Source of the DNA: Mansonella perstans
Lineage: Eukaryota; Nematoda; Chromadorea; Rhabditida; Onchocercidae
Assembly: GCA_037074765.1 (NCBI GenBank)
Contig: JBAMDO010000163.1
Span: 62,001 to 126,000 of the forward strand
Length of the DNA stretch: 64,000 bases
Direction of reading: 5' to 3'
Made by a program: the position numbers and the translations under genes. This document shows positions 45,723-59,073 of this stretch, piece after piece. The notes below the pieces were generated by a model. It was given only the letters and a program-made list of their open reading frames with translations, was not told the origin of the DNA and did not search any database. Every line of letters starts with the position of its first letter. The first letter of the stretch is position 1.

Positions 45723-48700
45723 ATTTAAAACGATGAAATCTCGATTGCCATTTGTACTAACTATTGGATTATTTCTTTTGCTAATTTATTTGTATATGAA
45801 CGATATTTATATTGTAGAGTTTGCTTTGCAACAATCAATTTTCCGTTCTTTTAAGAATATCAATTTTTCCACTGGTACTGTTTTACAAATACATTCAAAT
45901 ATATTTTAAATCTCAATCAGTTTTCTAATTATTTTGGAATTAACTTACATCAAGCTCCGACAATACAATTAGAGTATAATTTAAACAAAAAACTTGAAAG
46001 AAAGAACGGAAATTTAAAATCGAAACTTTTATGAAGAAAAAAACGAAAAAGTTATAATGTGCTTTTCCATCAATTACTTATTTATTCATTTCCAGTTTTA
46101 GTTAAATTCCACTTGACAAAAGTTTTGCGTCACATGAATTGCTTTTTGTAGATTCAGCTTTCGGTATGAAAGATAAATGTCGCCTCATAACACTTGATCC
46201 TTGGGATTCTGAAATATTGCCATATTTAAATCCCGACTGGAATCCACTTAAAATGTGTAACATAACCCGTGAAATGCATACTGAACTCAAGAACAGTACA
46301 ATTCGAATGAGTAATGAATCGTACGTTTCTATTTTATCACTGATCAAATATTTTTCATTTGAAAACCAATTTTTGATGTTATTCAGTTAATTAAGGCTTG
46401 AATGCATAAGTAAAAATTTGTTTTTACAAGCAAATTTAATTTTTTAAAATATCGAAAATTTTTTTAAAAGAATAAAGAACAGGTAAGAAAGCAATAACTT
46501 TTTTGAAATTTATAAAAGAATGATTGTTTCTCATTTTAATAATCGATGGAAAGAATATTTTTGTCAGTTCTTTCGTGTCATTTCATTTTAAATGAGATTT
46601 CAAAGGTTTAATTTTGAAACCAAACACACCTGTAAATTTCTAAGCTCAAATCGATTCCCAGAACTTCGGATTGCTGGTATCGATGTATTTATGCGCAAGG
46701 TGAATTTGAATTGAAATGGCGTAAATGGGTTAATATGGTAAAAAATTCATCATATCATGTAAACTGTGAATTTATCGAAACTTATTGCCATGAAAATAAT
46801 AAAACGACATTTCGATACATTCACGATCAGGCTTGTTATTTCCATTTCAGAAATAATTATTTCAGTTTTCGATTTCATTTATCGCAATATATTGAATTGA
46901 TCTTATTCCAAAAGAATTCTTCAAAAACAAAAAACAAAATAAAAAAGGGAACAGAATTATTTCTAATAGTGAAGAAAATAAAAATTGCGAGTCATTTTTG
47001 TAAATTTGAAATTTTAAAATTTTCAATTTTTCATGAGTGTCAATTTTCCCTTTCGGTACATATATGGTAAAATATCAATTATTAATCGAAATAATTCAAT
47101 AAGTTATTTTTATTCCATATATTTCAATAGCAAGTGGCTTTCTGAAATATGATAAATATGTTTTTCAGATAATAAGACCGAAAAAAAAGGTATTCCAAAA
47201 GGAGGATGATTTGCATCCAGGTGTGTTCATGCTGATCATTGATTCCACCTCTTCTTCTTCTGGTATGCGTACAATCATGGAAACTAATCAAGTAATTTAT
47301 TGAACTGAATTCAACTAAATTTTAAATAAGATGAATTTTTTCTTTTAAATTTCAGATCATTTTCATTTATTGTCGTCAATATTTGATTTTTGACCATATT
47401 TGTTAGTAGATGCAGTTTAATTTATTTATTATCATTAAACTGTAATTAATGCTAGAAGCACAGTAAGTTATCTGAAATGAAAAGAAAATAAACTTTGAAT
47501 GATTTATTGAAATTACCATTATTCTGAGATTCTGCATCAATTATACGATGCGACAACGTTTTATTTTCACAACAAAGCTGGCTTAGGCAGTCGACCAAAT
47601 GCTTATGCCATATTTTCAGGTTTTTTTTCTTGTCATTCAGCGCTATAAAAAAATGTTCAAAGTTTTTTTCCAATTTTTTTTTTAATATCGAATACTTGAT
47701 TAACTTCCCAGATTTTATTGATTTAAATTTTACAGGTTAAGTTTGTACGTCAGTAATTTTTTGATAATTTAATGTTTATTAACGAAACACTTTGACTATA
47801 TTTTGTATCAATTCCGCTCATTTTCATTTTTATAATCCATTCCTAATCTTCCAATTTTTTTTTACTCCAAAAATATGAAATTACATTTCCTGAATATATA
47901 AAATATTTCTATTACATGTAGAGATAAAGTTTTTGTCCTCCATTGTTTTAGGAACTCGCGTAGCTAAACTGAATATGCGTCGCTTTTCTGATATAAATGA
48001 CTCGGAATATCCAAATTCGTGTAAGGTAAGTTGGCCACAATTTTTTGGGCACTGTAAGGCACTGTAGTATTAAGTAGAATGAAATTATGAGGATTTGATT
48101 GAAATTGCTTTGCATGATCTTCATACAATGGGACAAGTCAAAATAATCAGATAAATGACATTTACAGAGATAGAATTATGAGTGCATAAATGTATCAAAT
48201 AGTAAACGAACTAGCACTATAGATATTAGTCAAAAGATTGTTCATGTCCATTCTTCATTTGTTTTGATGTTTACCATTTCAACTTTGTCAATATCAGATC
48301 AATATCGTAATCACAGAATACTCATTTTCAATCACTAAAGTGGGACTTTAGTATTTTCGTGGTTGCGCTTCGCGAACGAAGATTTGCAGAATTTTACAAA
48401 CGTTTGTCGAAACTGATTCTTATTTCAAAGGAAACAGCGTCATTATGGATTGTGTGTCTCCTCATCTATTTCTTTTTGTCAATCCATCTCTCTGTTTGGC
48501 ATCAGAGGAAATGATACTGCCAAGATAATTGAACTGATAACCTTTCATTTCTGAATCCTCTATGGTGATTTTGTGGAGGATGGTTTCTGTTTGTGGTTTG
48601 GTTGATGGAGAGCTTCTATCTTCTTCTGCAAAGACGCTTCAATGTGAACAAGAGCTGGGTCATTAGGATATAGAAACTAGGAGATGAGATGATTTGAAAT

Positions 48701-51700
48701 CTTGGTATAGTAAGATACTGCACTTTTTACTCTTAAGATTCATCTGCTGAGTCCTAGCGAGCTTGGACTATATAACAGCTTGGTCCTCAGGCGGTGACAC
48801 TGTTTGCTTGACCTTCGATTGGAGCTGTCTAGCATGGCAGATCTTGCTGAAGGCATATGTCACCATCAGCATAGCTCACAATGAGTGATAAAAACTTTAT
48901 TCGAGGACAAGAAAGAAAGGTCCATAGGAGTTTGATAATTACTTTTGCTATTTTAAAATTTTCGAAACTTCTAATCTTCTTCTTTTCATCCCTCTTTTCA
49001 TATCTCAAATATGGGTTAAAATCAAGAAATGCAATGATTTGTTGTATTTTAGAATGGTGTCAAAAGAAATGAAACTGTAACTTACGATTTCGTTAATCAA
49101 AGTTATGCATCACTAATAGCGGAAGATTGGATTGGTGCATTTAATTGGCCAAATTGTAAAGGTTATGGCCTTCCTCCGACTGACCACTACTCCAAGTAAT
49201 TCAATTAGAATGATCATTATCATGCAGAACTCGATAAACTTCATGAAATCAAAATTCTTTCCATTATTGTATTTTTTAATTCTATAAATTTTTATATTTC
49301 TGCGTCACTGACACAAAGAGTAATATTAGATAAAGTATAGAATAATAAATAAATGATTAATTGTGATACTAAGAGACAAAAATTATTAATTGTGATAATG
49401 ACAAGGATACAGTTTGCTGTGTTATTAACAATCTAATTTGATAATAGTAACTGAGTGAAACTGTGGAACTTGTAGAAATCAAATAAGTATTGGAGTCGAA
49501 GAAATAGGATGAGCTTTATTAGACATGTTAAAAAGTTAAAAATATAATTTGTTTATATGAAGTGCTTTGATGCTGCGATCTACTTTTACGATTCCGATGG
49601 TAGTACACGAGTTCGACGTGCATTTTTATTCGGGGGAATGCCAGGAACCTCATCATAAACTGATGAATTTTGCGGGTAAATTCTTGAACGAATATAAAGG
49701 AATTTCAAAATTTGTCATGATATGGTTATCGTTTCTAGCGCATGATTCACCCAGTGGCTTGTATCGCGCTGATAAGGTTCATCTTTTATCATCTTGCCAA
49801 TTATATTGAGAGAAGTTGTGATGATGGATATGAAATAAATTGAGGAATTTTTGCCAATTCTATCTCTAATCATTTATGATTTATAGTATTTCGCTAATTT
49901 TTTCCGTGATCATATTAACAATTTGAACAACTCATTTATATTTGTAATGGGTGATCATGGAATGCGATATGGTGGTATTCGGACAACTCCTACCGGTCAG
50001 ATAGAAGATAATAATCCATTGCTTATGGTAAGACTTCAGTATGGTAGGTTTTCTTGTGAAAAAAATAAACAGTTGAATGGAATTGATTAAGGACATTGAA
50101 GTTCAGAATTTTGCGTTTTTGAAATGATTTTATTTTATCAATAATTCTCGCAATTTTCTTCTGAAGTTTTCGTTTTTCATGTAAAGTTAAAATTTCATCG
50201 TTAATTTTCTTTTACTTCAGGTAGCATTACCAAAATATTTACGTTCGAACGAGCAACTTATTTTGAATTTAAAACGAAATTCGCGAAGGCATACTTCTCA
50301 GTATGACATCTATGCAACATTATATGATATAGCACGTTATGCAAGGAAAGATAATTTTCGGAAATGGGATGAACATGATTTCAGGTTTTGCCTCTAATTT
50401 CGTATCGTATATTTTGACTTCATTGATCCACAAGTAAATTTTTTTTTCAAATTTGAAAATGCTTTTTTATATAAATTTCTAGAATATTTGTTTCAATTAC
50501 AGCAGTGAATTCGGTAAGCAAAGAGGTGGAATTCGTGCTAAGAGTATTCTGAGACCTATTTTATACGACAGGTGAAATAAATCTAAAATTCTTTTCGCAA
50601 GAAGAAACAAATTTCATGTTGATTTTATTTGAAAAGACAAAAAATAATACAATTACTTGTAAAATAGTAATTAATTTTAGAATTACAGCTTGCTTTTTTG
50701 AAAAAAATAAAAATATCTTGAAACAAAATGATTTTTCCAGATTTTTCCAGTTTAGTCTAATTTCATTAAGTGCAGTATTTCAGAGGCATGTATCCATTTA
50801 CTACGTAATTTGCAGAACATGTGAGGAAATGGCAATTCCGGAAGAATACTGTATTTGTGAACAAAAATGGCATAAAATTGATGTTCATAGCGATGAAGCG
50901 ATGAGAGCTGCAGCTACAATAATTTATCATATTAATGATTTCTTAAAAGAGAAAAATTTGACTTTGATTTGCGACAGACTCAATTTCATAGCAGTAAAAG
51001 TTTAAATTTGAAAAAATATTAAGCAAGCAAAATTATTACTTGAAAGGAAGTCTATGAATAGTTATATAACTCTGAAATACATTACGATAAAATAATTTTT
51101 ATACAAAAATCACATATTTTAATCTAGATGTAATATTGGCAACAAAATTTTTTTTTAAAGTTTTCCTTCTGATTTACGAAATAATATTTCGTGTGATAAA
51201 AAGATACACGAGAAATGATGATAATTAGATCATATAAAAATATAGTTTTCTTTTTCTTTTATTCATTGTTATCCTTAGATGATGTTTAAAAAAAACAATC
51301 ATAACGAAATACGGTAAATTGAAATTTTCTTAATCACTCCGAAATGAGAGAATTTTTTGTTTTTTTCATCGCAGTTGAATATTTTCAGGTAGTTTCGGCA
51401 GAGCGCCTCGAAAAGCAATCAGTGTTGAAGGTAGTTGCAAGTGCTTCCCCGAGTAATGGGAAATATGAAGCGCAACTATTAATTGAGGAAGATAAATTTA
51501 CAGTGATCACAAAAGTAACATTTCTTTGTGCCATTACTATGCTTTGGCTTTTTATTCTGTTATAGTTTTTTTTAATTTAATTAATTATTACATTTAGCAT
51601 TTTATTAATTCATTACATATCATTATTCATTTAATAATATTTAAGATATTGTATTTCATTAATTTACTGAAGGGAACTTTATTAATTTACTAAAAATAAT

Positions 51701-51922
51701 TAATTAATTAACTGAATAAGTAAAAGTAATGCACTGTAGTTATAGCAAACAAAATTTTTCAGCCTACTAAATAATTCTCCAGAACAGTTTTTCAACTTTG
51801 CAATTTTACTCATTTAGATAAATCGAGTAAATCGATACGGTAATCAAGGCTACTGTACGCTTGATGAAGACGCTCGACCTTTGTGTTATTGTCGGCAACA
51901 ATTAAAAACAGATGCGACATAA
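45715..51922 (+). CDS. DUF229 family protein (alkaline-phosphatase/sulfatase-like fold), type II membrane
   Basis: Nematode-expanded family of unknown function with an alkaline-phosphatase-superfamily core, probably luminal. Fourteen exons keep frame: 45715-45874, 46152-46320, 46662-46830, 47169-47291, 47529-47619, 47952-48025, 49053-49195, 49563-49776, 49887-50027, 50221-50384, 50519-50572, 50816-50999, 51389-51514 and 51818-51922, giving 638 residues. A signal anchor spans about 11-28. The family order is clear: ITLDPWD and DWNPLK, PGVFMLIIDSTSS (D191 and the following S/T in the metal/nucleophile position), NKAGLGSRPNAYA, EDWIGAFNWPNC, FVMGDHG (403-406, metal site), TPTGQIEDNNPLL, SQYDIYATLYDI, RTCEEMAIPEEYCIC, and a final RYGNQGYC with CYC. 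The third intron needs a GC donor (46831), and the acceptor at 50517-50518 is weak. AATAAA is at 51994. Confidence 0.85.
48300..48885 (-). mobile_element. Non-LTR retrotransposon (LINE) reverse-transcriptase fossil, antisense in a DUF229 intron
   Basis: GC-richer than its surroundings. Read on the minus strand across several frames it gives, in the family's order, HARQLQSKVKQ, RRLRTK, a degraded active-site box (YPNDPALVHIE where LLFADDAALV is usual), KKIEALHQPN (usual KTEVLHQP) and YQFNYLGSIISSDAK (usual F.YLGS.IS.DG). Frames shift and stops intervene, and a deletion lies between the first two blocks. The element is dead. It sits opposite to the host gene, between the exons ending 48025 and starting 49053, and accounts for much of that intron. 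Confidence 0.85.
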
Positions 51923-54841
51923 TGATAACAACTACTGTTTCCATTTATTTAACTTTCACATGATAAAAGTGAACAAAATGAAATTAACTTACAAATAAAA
52001 AAAATTAGAAATATGCTGAAAACTTTTGCATTATCGATTTAATTTCGGAAGAATTGTCAAAAACCGCCGATTAGTATTGCCATATATTGTAAGTACTTTC
52101 TATTATTTATAGTTTGCTGGAAAAAAAGATTGGGATTTCTTTAATAGTGCATATATTAAAAATAATCAAATATATTTGCCAAAATATATGCTTGTTTTAG
52201 TTATCGTTTATTTGTAGCAGCTATATAAATTTCATTTAAATTTGTGTTTTTGATTTTTCTCAATTTGATTGTATGTACTGGATTTTTTGATTTAATAATA
52301 TGCAATGAACTGTGAAAATTTTACATACGACAATGGCCGGTTAATTTTTAAAAGATTATCTTTTTTGCTTTCTCCCTTTCTTTTTTTCCTCTCCATCTCT
52401 CTCTCTCTCTTTAATATTTAAATTTGTTAATATTTCTCTAATTGTTAATAGAACTTTTATTAAAAAATTAAATCCAAATTGTACGCTTATTTGTTAAACA
52501 AAATTAGATTTAGATAGAACAAACTACAAAAAGGAATATTAAAAAAAAAAATCAGTATTAACCCAAAATCATTTTTCATTTATAACAAAATTATTTATTA
52601 GCTACAAAAAACATTAATCATTCTAAGTGACAAGGGTTCTAATCGATATCAGTATAACTTAATCTGATACTAATCACCCTCTGATTTGTTAATTGTCTTT
52701 TTTTTTTAACTTTTAATGAACGCAAACTTTTGAAAATGAAATCAAAAAATGGAAGAACGAAAAAGTATGAAATTATCAGGAGTTAGGAAATGCAGGGGAT
52801 TTGTGGAATGAGACCGGATAATATAAGGAAAGAATAATTGAATTTGAATTAAAGTTTCGAAATAAAGAAGAGAAGTTGATTCAAAAGCAAAAAGTATGCT
52901 TTGTAACTTCTTTAATTGAGTCGCTATGAATTGAAACACAAAACTTTGCTTGTATTTTTGAAAGGTAAGTTTTAATTTAAATGCAGAAATTCAGTTATGA
53001 TTTTTTTATAAAAATGAAGAAGGAAATAAAATGAATAAAACCGTGTTTCAGCGGTAAAATAAAAAAAACAAATACTTGCGAATTTTTTTTGGCAACCAAT
53101 TTCCACCTTTTCATTCCATTTAAAAATAGTTTATTAGTAAAATATTGAAGTGATTGATAAAATAGTAATCGATGGCAAAAGATCAGCCAAATTTGTTGTT
53201 TAATAGATCAAATAATAGAATGTGACGGCAAAAAAACTAAGAGAAAATTTTAAGATCAATTAGTTTAACAAAATTTAATTTAAATGAATTCTTTTAATTT
53301 TTTCAAAAATTTTAATCGAATTTTTTATCAACTACAGATTGCTTAATTGTATTGCCCCAAGCCATAAAATAGTAATTGCCCAAACATTAATTCAATAATT
53401 ATTGGACCAAACTAAAAAGCTTGAAAGAAAATGAAAAGGAAAAGGAAGGTACTTGAATAAAAATGAAAAGAAGAACTGACAAGCAAGATGACTGTCTGTT
53501 TCAAATGATATTCTTAGAAGAAATTTTAATGTATTTACTGAATTACATGAAATATGTGTGCATAATATTTCCCCCATTCACTCATTAATGAAGATCTGTC
53601 AAATAATTTTCAACAAATATGTAATCTAAAGTAGATTTTAATAACTAGATAATTCTTGAACAAGTATTTAATTACAAATAAATTTTTTTAACATATGTAC
53701 TAAATGAAATCATCATTGATCTAATCAACAGAAAAAAGGCAATCATTTTCATAACTATCAAATAAATACGATTGTACTTTTTTAAGCATATCCATCTCCT
53801 ATTTTTAACCTCAAAAGAAAAAAATTGTTAAAAGATGAATTAGGTAATAAAAACAAAGAAAATTTAAAAATAATAAATTTGAATTTTAATTTAATCCTAA
53901 GAAAATAATTTTTTCTTGCGCGCTGAGAGAAGAGTGATTGTGAATGAATATTGAACATTCCAAACAAATTATTAGCGAAAAAAAACCTTCGCCAATAATG
54001 ATGGTGAGACTCAAAAATTAATTAAATTGCAGGAAATTTTAATAACTGAGATTGATAAGAGAGCTAAGCGATATGCAAATATGCTATCGGAGATATGTGG
54101 TGCAATTTATTAGCGGTTTAATTTCTTTTATGCTTCATTTTAAATAATTGAAATATTTGGATTGGCTTATTTCAAGCACGCCGATAAATAAATCAGTCGG
54201 TGATATCGATCAAATCAATCTTTATCATTGACATACATATATATAACTAAGGATAGAATTTTTTTAAAACATTTAGAAACACTCGGAATTTTGTAAAAAA
54301 ATTAAAAATCTTGGTATCCAAAATTTATAAGGATGAAATTTGTTTTACAAAAATTAAACTTAATAAGAATTCCAAAACAATTAAAATTTCACAAAAATTA
54401 TTTGAAATTCCTAGTATGAAGTATCGTATTCAAATTAAAGTGGATGTAAAATTTCTATCTTATGCTGCCTGTCAGCTATGTAACCTATTCATTTCACATT
54501 TTTTTTTCTGAAATGAGTAGGATCAAAGTGCTATATTCAATTTACAATTTGATTCGAATATAACACTTTCTATCCTACCCTGTAGGCTAAAGTGAATGTA
54601 AAACATAGTCTTTTCTATCACATTTTTATAGGAATAAATGATGTAATCGGATTGGAATCAAAATGAATCAATTCAACAGATCAATAATCAAATTAAAAAT
54701 CTAATAGACAGCATAAATGACAAGCGGAAAACCAAAGAGTGTCATTTATTCCATATTACTTTTCAGTCGTTTGTTGGTTTGGATATTTATTAATTGTAAA
54801 TTAAATCTTTAATTTTAGTTTCAATAAAATTTCATATTAAA
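51923..54841. other. Intergenic DNA before TTR copy 2
   Basis: No gene was found. From about 54050 the sequence belongs to the duplicated TTR flank: it shares TATGTGGTGCAATT, ATTAGCGG, GCTTATTTCAAGCA and GATATCGAT blocks with about 57500-57660. Confidence 0.5.
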
Positions 54842-55875
54842 ATGCAGTTTTTGATTATTTTAACTGCTGTACTCCTAACATCTTCCACACTTATATTTGG
54901 TCGACAAACGATTAATGTTCGAGGAGAATTACACTGTGGTATGAAGCCTTTAATCAATACTCGAATTGAAGTATGGAATTACAAGCTTGGTGAGCGAAAT
55001 ACAGATTTAATTTTAAATTTGCTTTTTTGTCATCATAGGAAATGCATTGCAGTTAAGCATAAAGTTGTAAAAAAAGGAATGACAGTGTTGAATGAAATTA
55101 TTTAAATAATGCTTTAAAATTAATTGATAAAATTTAATTTTGTCTGAATTTTTTGCCTCTAATTATTCAAATATATGCAGTTTCAGGTGGTGGTGTTGAA
55201 ATATTCGGTACGCAAACAGATATTAGTGGTTATTTTCAGGTTGCTGAAAAAATTAGCTCAATTATGCCTGTTAAACCATATCTCAAAGTGTATCACAATT
55301 GCGATAATGCAATTAGATTTGGAAATGTATTCAATTCATTCATAATACAATTGCTTTTTTTAGTGGTACAGCAAGACTGTGAGAAAGCTACTGCTGTGTA
55401 AAAACTGAAATTTGGCGATTAAAAAATTTGATAATTTCAAAAACTTTTGATGGGAAAAGATCGTAAGAATAAGAAATGGAGTTATCTTAAATTATGATGA
55501 AGAAAAACGCTTAGCTAATTCTATAGATTGCAAATTAACTGAACATTAACTTTACGGTTCGACTTCTATCTGTCAGCAAATGTAACGATTTTTCAAGTTT
55601 AATAATTTGTCCATGATTATAAACGAACATATAATTAGTCTTTAATTTTATTTTGTAATTATTCTTTAATTTTTGACTTTATTCAAAATCATTATTTTAA
55701 AAATAATTCATTGCAGTCATTTATCCGTGAAGTTGTTTGGAAGATTCCATCACAATTTGTTTCGCGATCAAACAAAATTGCACAATATTTCGATATTGGC
55801 TTAGTAAATATGCAAATTATTTTTCCTAACGAGCGTACAGAGCCCTTAAAAATGTCGCAAAAATGTCGCATTTGA
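54842..55875 (+). CDS. Transthyretin-like secreted protein, copy 2
   Basis: Paralogue of the gene at 41116. Exons 54842-54989, 55187-55326 and 55717-55875 keep frame and give 148 residues. Signal peptide MQFLIILTAVLLTSSTLIFG, then GELHCGMKPL, KPYLKVYHNCD and SFIREVVWKIPSQFVS. The first exon is 148 bases, as in the other two copies. The conserved cysteine of the third exon is Phe here (SFIREV against SCIREV in copy 1), so the disulfide usual for the family is probably lost. The second exon's donor at 55327 (GTATTC) is weak; reading through would end the protein after a hydrophobic tail at 55399. A leader acceptor ends at 54818 and AATAAA is at 55966. Probably functional but relaxed. Confidence 0.8.
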
Positions 55876-58547
55876 ATGTCCTTCGATGTTTTTATTTCAC
55901 CTTCGATGTTTTTAGCAAATTTTCAAATTTCATGAAAATAATAAGTTAAATTAATTCCAAATTACAATAAAACTTATCTTAAATAATTTTTTCGAAAACC
56001 ATGCAAATTTCAAATTATTTTTTCGTGCTATATTATGCTAAATTTTTATTCCACTAAACTATATCAGAATAACTGGTAATTACTATAAATTGAATTTTGT
56101 ATAAAATGATTTCGTTTTTTGTTCTACAAAATTAAATAAGATGAAATGCGATAATATTGCATGTCACTTAATCAGCTAATTTTCAATCTTACAAGATTTA
56201 AGTTGACCCTAACCTAAATTACATTAGTTAAGTACCGTCAAAATGTTACATACGGAACAGATTATCTGTCTATCGGGAAATACTCCTTTTCTTGCTTTCC
56301 TCTTATTTCAACATCGTTTGAAAAAATGCACAGTTCTTTCACTTAGCGTATTAGTGAATCACACTTATTCAGTTCTTTGGAATTTCATGAAGTTCCATGC
56401 GATCAGTTAATTTAATCAATTATCCTAAAAGTTTAAATTTAAAGTGACTAATTTTTGTCTTTTCGACGTTTTAATTGAAATATTAGCACGCTTGCGTTCT
56501 GATAAAATTAAACATTATTCCACAACTTTATGCAACAATTAATGAATGTTGATAGCAGAAATGAAACATTTTTATGTAACATAAAATTTTAACTTCTAAA
56601 AGGTGCAACAAAAAATCAATACAGCTATTTAAATTATTAGGAAAATTTTAAATGTTAAAAGTATCACCCTCCTTCTATTGAATACACTTATTCATTGCAT
56701 ATTTTGAAATTTCAAAAAATGATTGAACCTCTAAATACTTAACAGTAATAATTTGCATAAAGATATCATTTGGATGACAAAATTTGTTGATTTGATTTAT
56801 CACCGTTGATTATTTGCAATGAAAAAATGTGTTACTTTGCCAATTGTTTCTGTAATTTGTGATTAGCTTTAACTATTCGATATTTTATATGATTATTCTC
56901 TTTAGCACATTTAAAATGCAAAGCCTCACTGAATATGAATTGAATTGCACTGAAGAAAATTTCGCTAATCTTATCAAGTACCTGTTTCTTTCCTCAAATT
57001 GTAATTCATTGTCATCATAAGCAAATTTAGATTAGGATTCGTTTCTTTTTCCTTACATTCAAAGTAACTTCAGATCGATTTCAAATTTTACCAATGCTTT
57101 GAATGAATCAATTCTAATTTGTTTCTTTTGTAATCACAACAAAAAAATGATCCTACCGAATAAATTGTAACCAGCGTAAGTTTAAATTTCAGCTTTTAAT
57201 TTCCCTTTAATTGCAAAGTTACTAATACAAATTAAATCCGAAAAATCACATTTCATTGCAATTTACATTAACCATATTTATCATTAATGACCAGACAGAG
57301 ATGTGAAATCTTTTCAACAACTTTCAATTTAAAATTAATCTTTCGCTTTATGCGCTCTTTTCAGGATCATTCATGCATATTTTGCTTTAATTTTGGTTTG
57401 CCAAATTCTTTTTTGCTTCCCTTTGTCAATTTGTCATAACTGATCGAAATGATGAAAATGTGAGTATGTCACGCAATTGATAAGCTGATAAAAGGACTAT
57501 CAGTGCCATGTGGTGCAATTAGTTAGCGGTTGTAATTTGTTAAATGCTTCATTTCAACTAATTAAAATATTTGAATTAGCTTATTTCAAGCATTTTGATC
57601 AATAAACCAGCCAATGATATCGATTAAATCAATTTTTACCATTATTAACTGATAATATCTATTATATAAACAAGGATGAAATTTTTTAACAAGTTTTTAG
57701 AAACATTCGTTGCAATGACAAATTTTGATGGCTGAAATGTATAAAAATGAAATGGTATTTTAAAAAAATGTAAAATGAATAAAGTAAGCAAACAGAATAG
57801 GATCAAAAGTGTTATATTTAAATCAAACTGAATGAAAATTTGTTTATCAAATACAATGTCTGGAATAAATGATAATTTGGATTGGAATAGCAGTAGATTA
57901 ATCCAATTGTTTAATGAGTAACTCGAAAATTTAGCATAAATGACAAGTGAAAAATAAAATGACAACGTCAATCGCTTCATATCATTTTTATGACAAATTG
58001 ACAAAGATTAACAAGAGAATCATAAAAATGTGATTAAATAATCTCTGAAATTTCCAAAGTATTTGATGGCAAAACTTCCAAAGTATTTGGTGGCAAAACC
58101 TTAAACGTTCAAGATGGCACAAGTATTTTCTATTCTAAGCTTTTTAGTTCTAGCTAAATTAAATGTGATTCGAGAATTTTTTCCTTATTAATTAAAATTA
58201 AATGCATTTCAAAACTCCTGTTTTATTCATTTCCTTTTTTATTTATAGTTAAACGGAAAATGTTTTAATGGTACTCTCTAATTTCACAGACTGTTATACT
58301 TTTTCAAAAAATGGCCGTATAAATTTTTTGAAATTTTTTTAGATTTTGAAATATCTTTCCCTGGTTAATAAATTCGACGAAATGCTATATGTAATTAATT
58401 TCCAAGCAAGAATTTTCTTGAATTGTTTTCCTTTTCAAGAAAAAGATTTTATAAATTAGTTGTAAATTAGATTTAATAATTTGAAATTAAATTTTATCGT
58501 TTTGTTCCTTTCTTAAAATTTTAAGTTCAATAAAATTTCATTTTTAA
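55876..58547. other. Intergenic DNA between TTR copies 2 and 3, duplicated in part
   Basis: No gene was seen. The stretches about 57060-57450 and 57500-58000 match flanks elsewhere (43640-44340, 54050-54770, 39930-40300). At 58038-58108 the phrase CCAAAGTATTTGATGGCAAAA is partly duplicated in tandem. Confidence 0.5.
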
Positions 58548-59073
58548 ATGCAAATTTCGATTATTTCAACCGCTGCACTGCTAATATCATGCACATTTGC
58601 TCATCAACAAACGGTTAAACTTTATGGAAAACTATTATGTAATAAGAAACATTCAGTCGATAGTCAAATCGATTTATGGAATAACGATGAACTGAGTAAG
58701 TAAAATAGATGTGTAATTTATAATAATAGAGATAGTTATCTTAGTAAATTATAAGCAAGAATATATAACAAAAAGAAAAATTAATTGTGGGATGGAATTA
58801 TCTTATGTGATATTTCTCAAATTGATTAATAAAATTTAATTTTGTTTGAAATTCAAGAAAAAAATAAATTTTGAAAAAATTCAAAATTCAAAACTTTCTT
58901 AAATAGATACAATTTCTGATGATTTCCAAGTTCACGATGCATCAACAAATCTTGGAAGTTATTTTAAGATTATTGGAAGTGTTAACTTAAGTAGCCCTAT
59001 TAGACCGTATTTGGAAGTGTATCATTGTTGTGATGGCGAAATCAAACATTTACTCAAACATAGAAAACTGTAA
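58548..59073 (+). pseudogene. Transthyretin-like protein, copy 3, decaying
   Basis: Third paralogue. Exon 58548-58695 encodes signal peptide MQISIISTAALLISCTFA and a diverged GKLLCNKKHS; the intact copies read CGMKP here. The acceptor used by copy 1 (AATTTCAG) is AATTTCTG at 58911-58918, so it is dead. An upstream AG at 58905-58906 restores frame and adds a few residues. The second exon runs 58907-59073 with RPYLEVYHCCD and then hits a stop after about 104 residues. The region matching copy 1's second donor is altered, and no third exon (the IREVVW part) was found downstream. It is either a pseudogene or a truncated secreted peptide. Confidence 0.75.

Noticed and set aside
46662..47070. Long read-through version of the third DUF229 exon
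   Set aside because: After YIHDQ the translation becomes Lys/Phe/Asn-rich noise with no family match, while splicing to 47169 restores the family pattern.
52742..52939. Minus-strand frame of 65 codons
   Set aside because: No motif, no splice partners and composition like the background.
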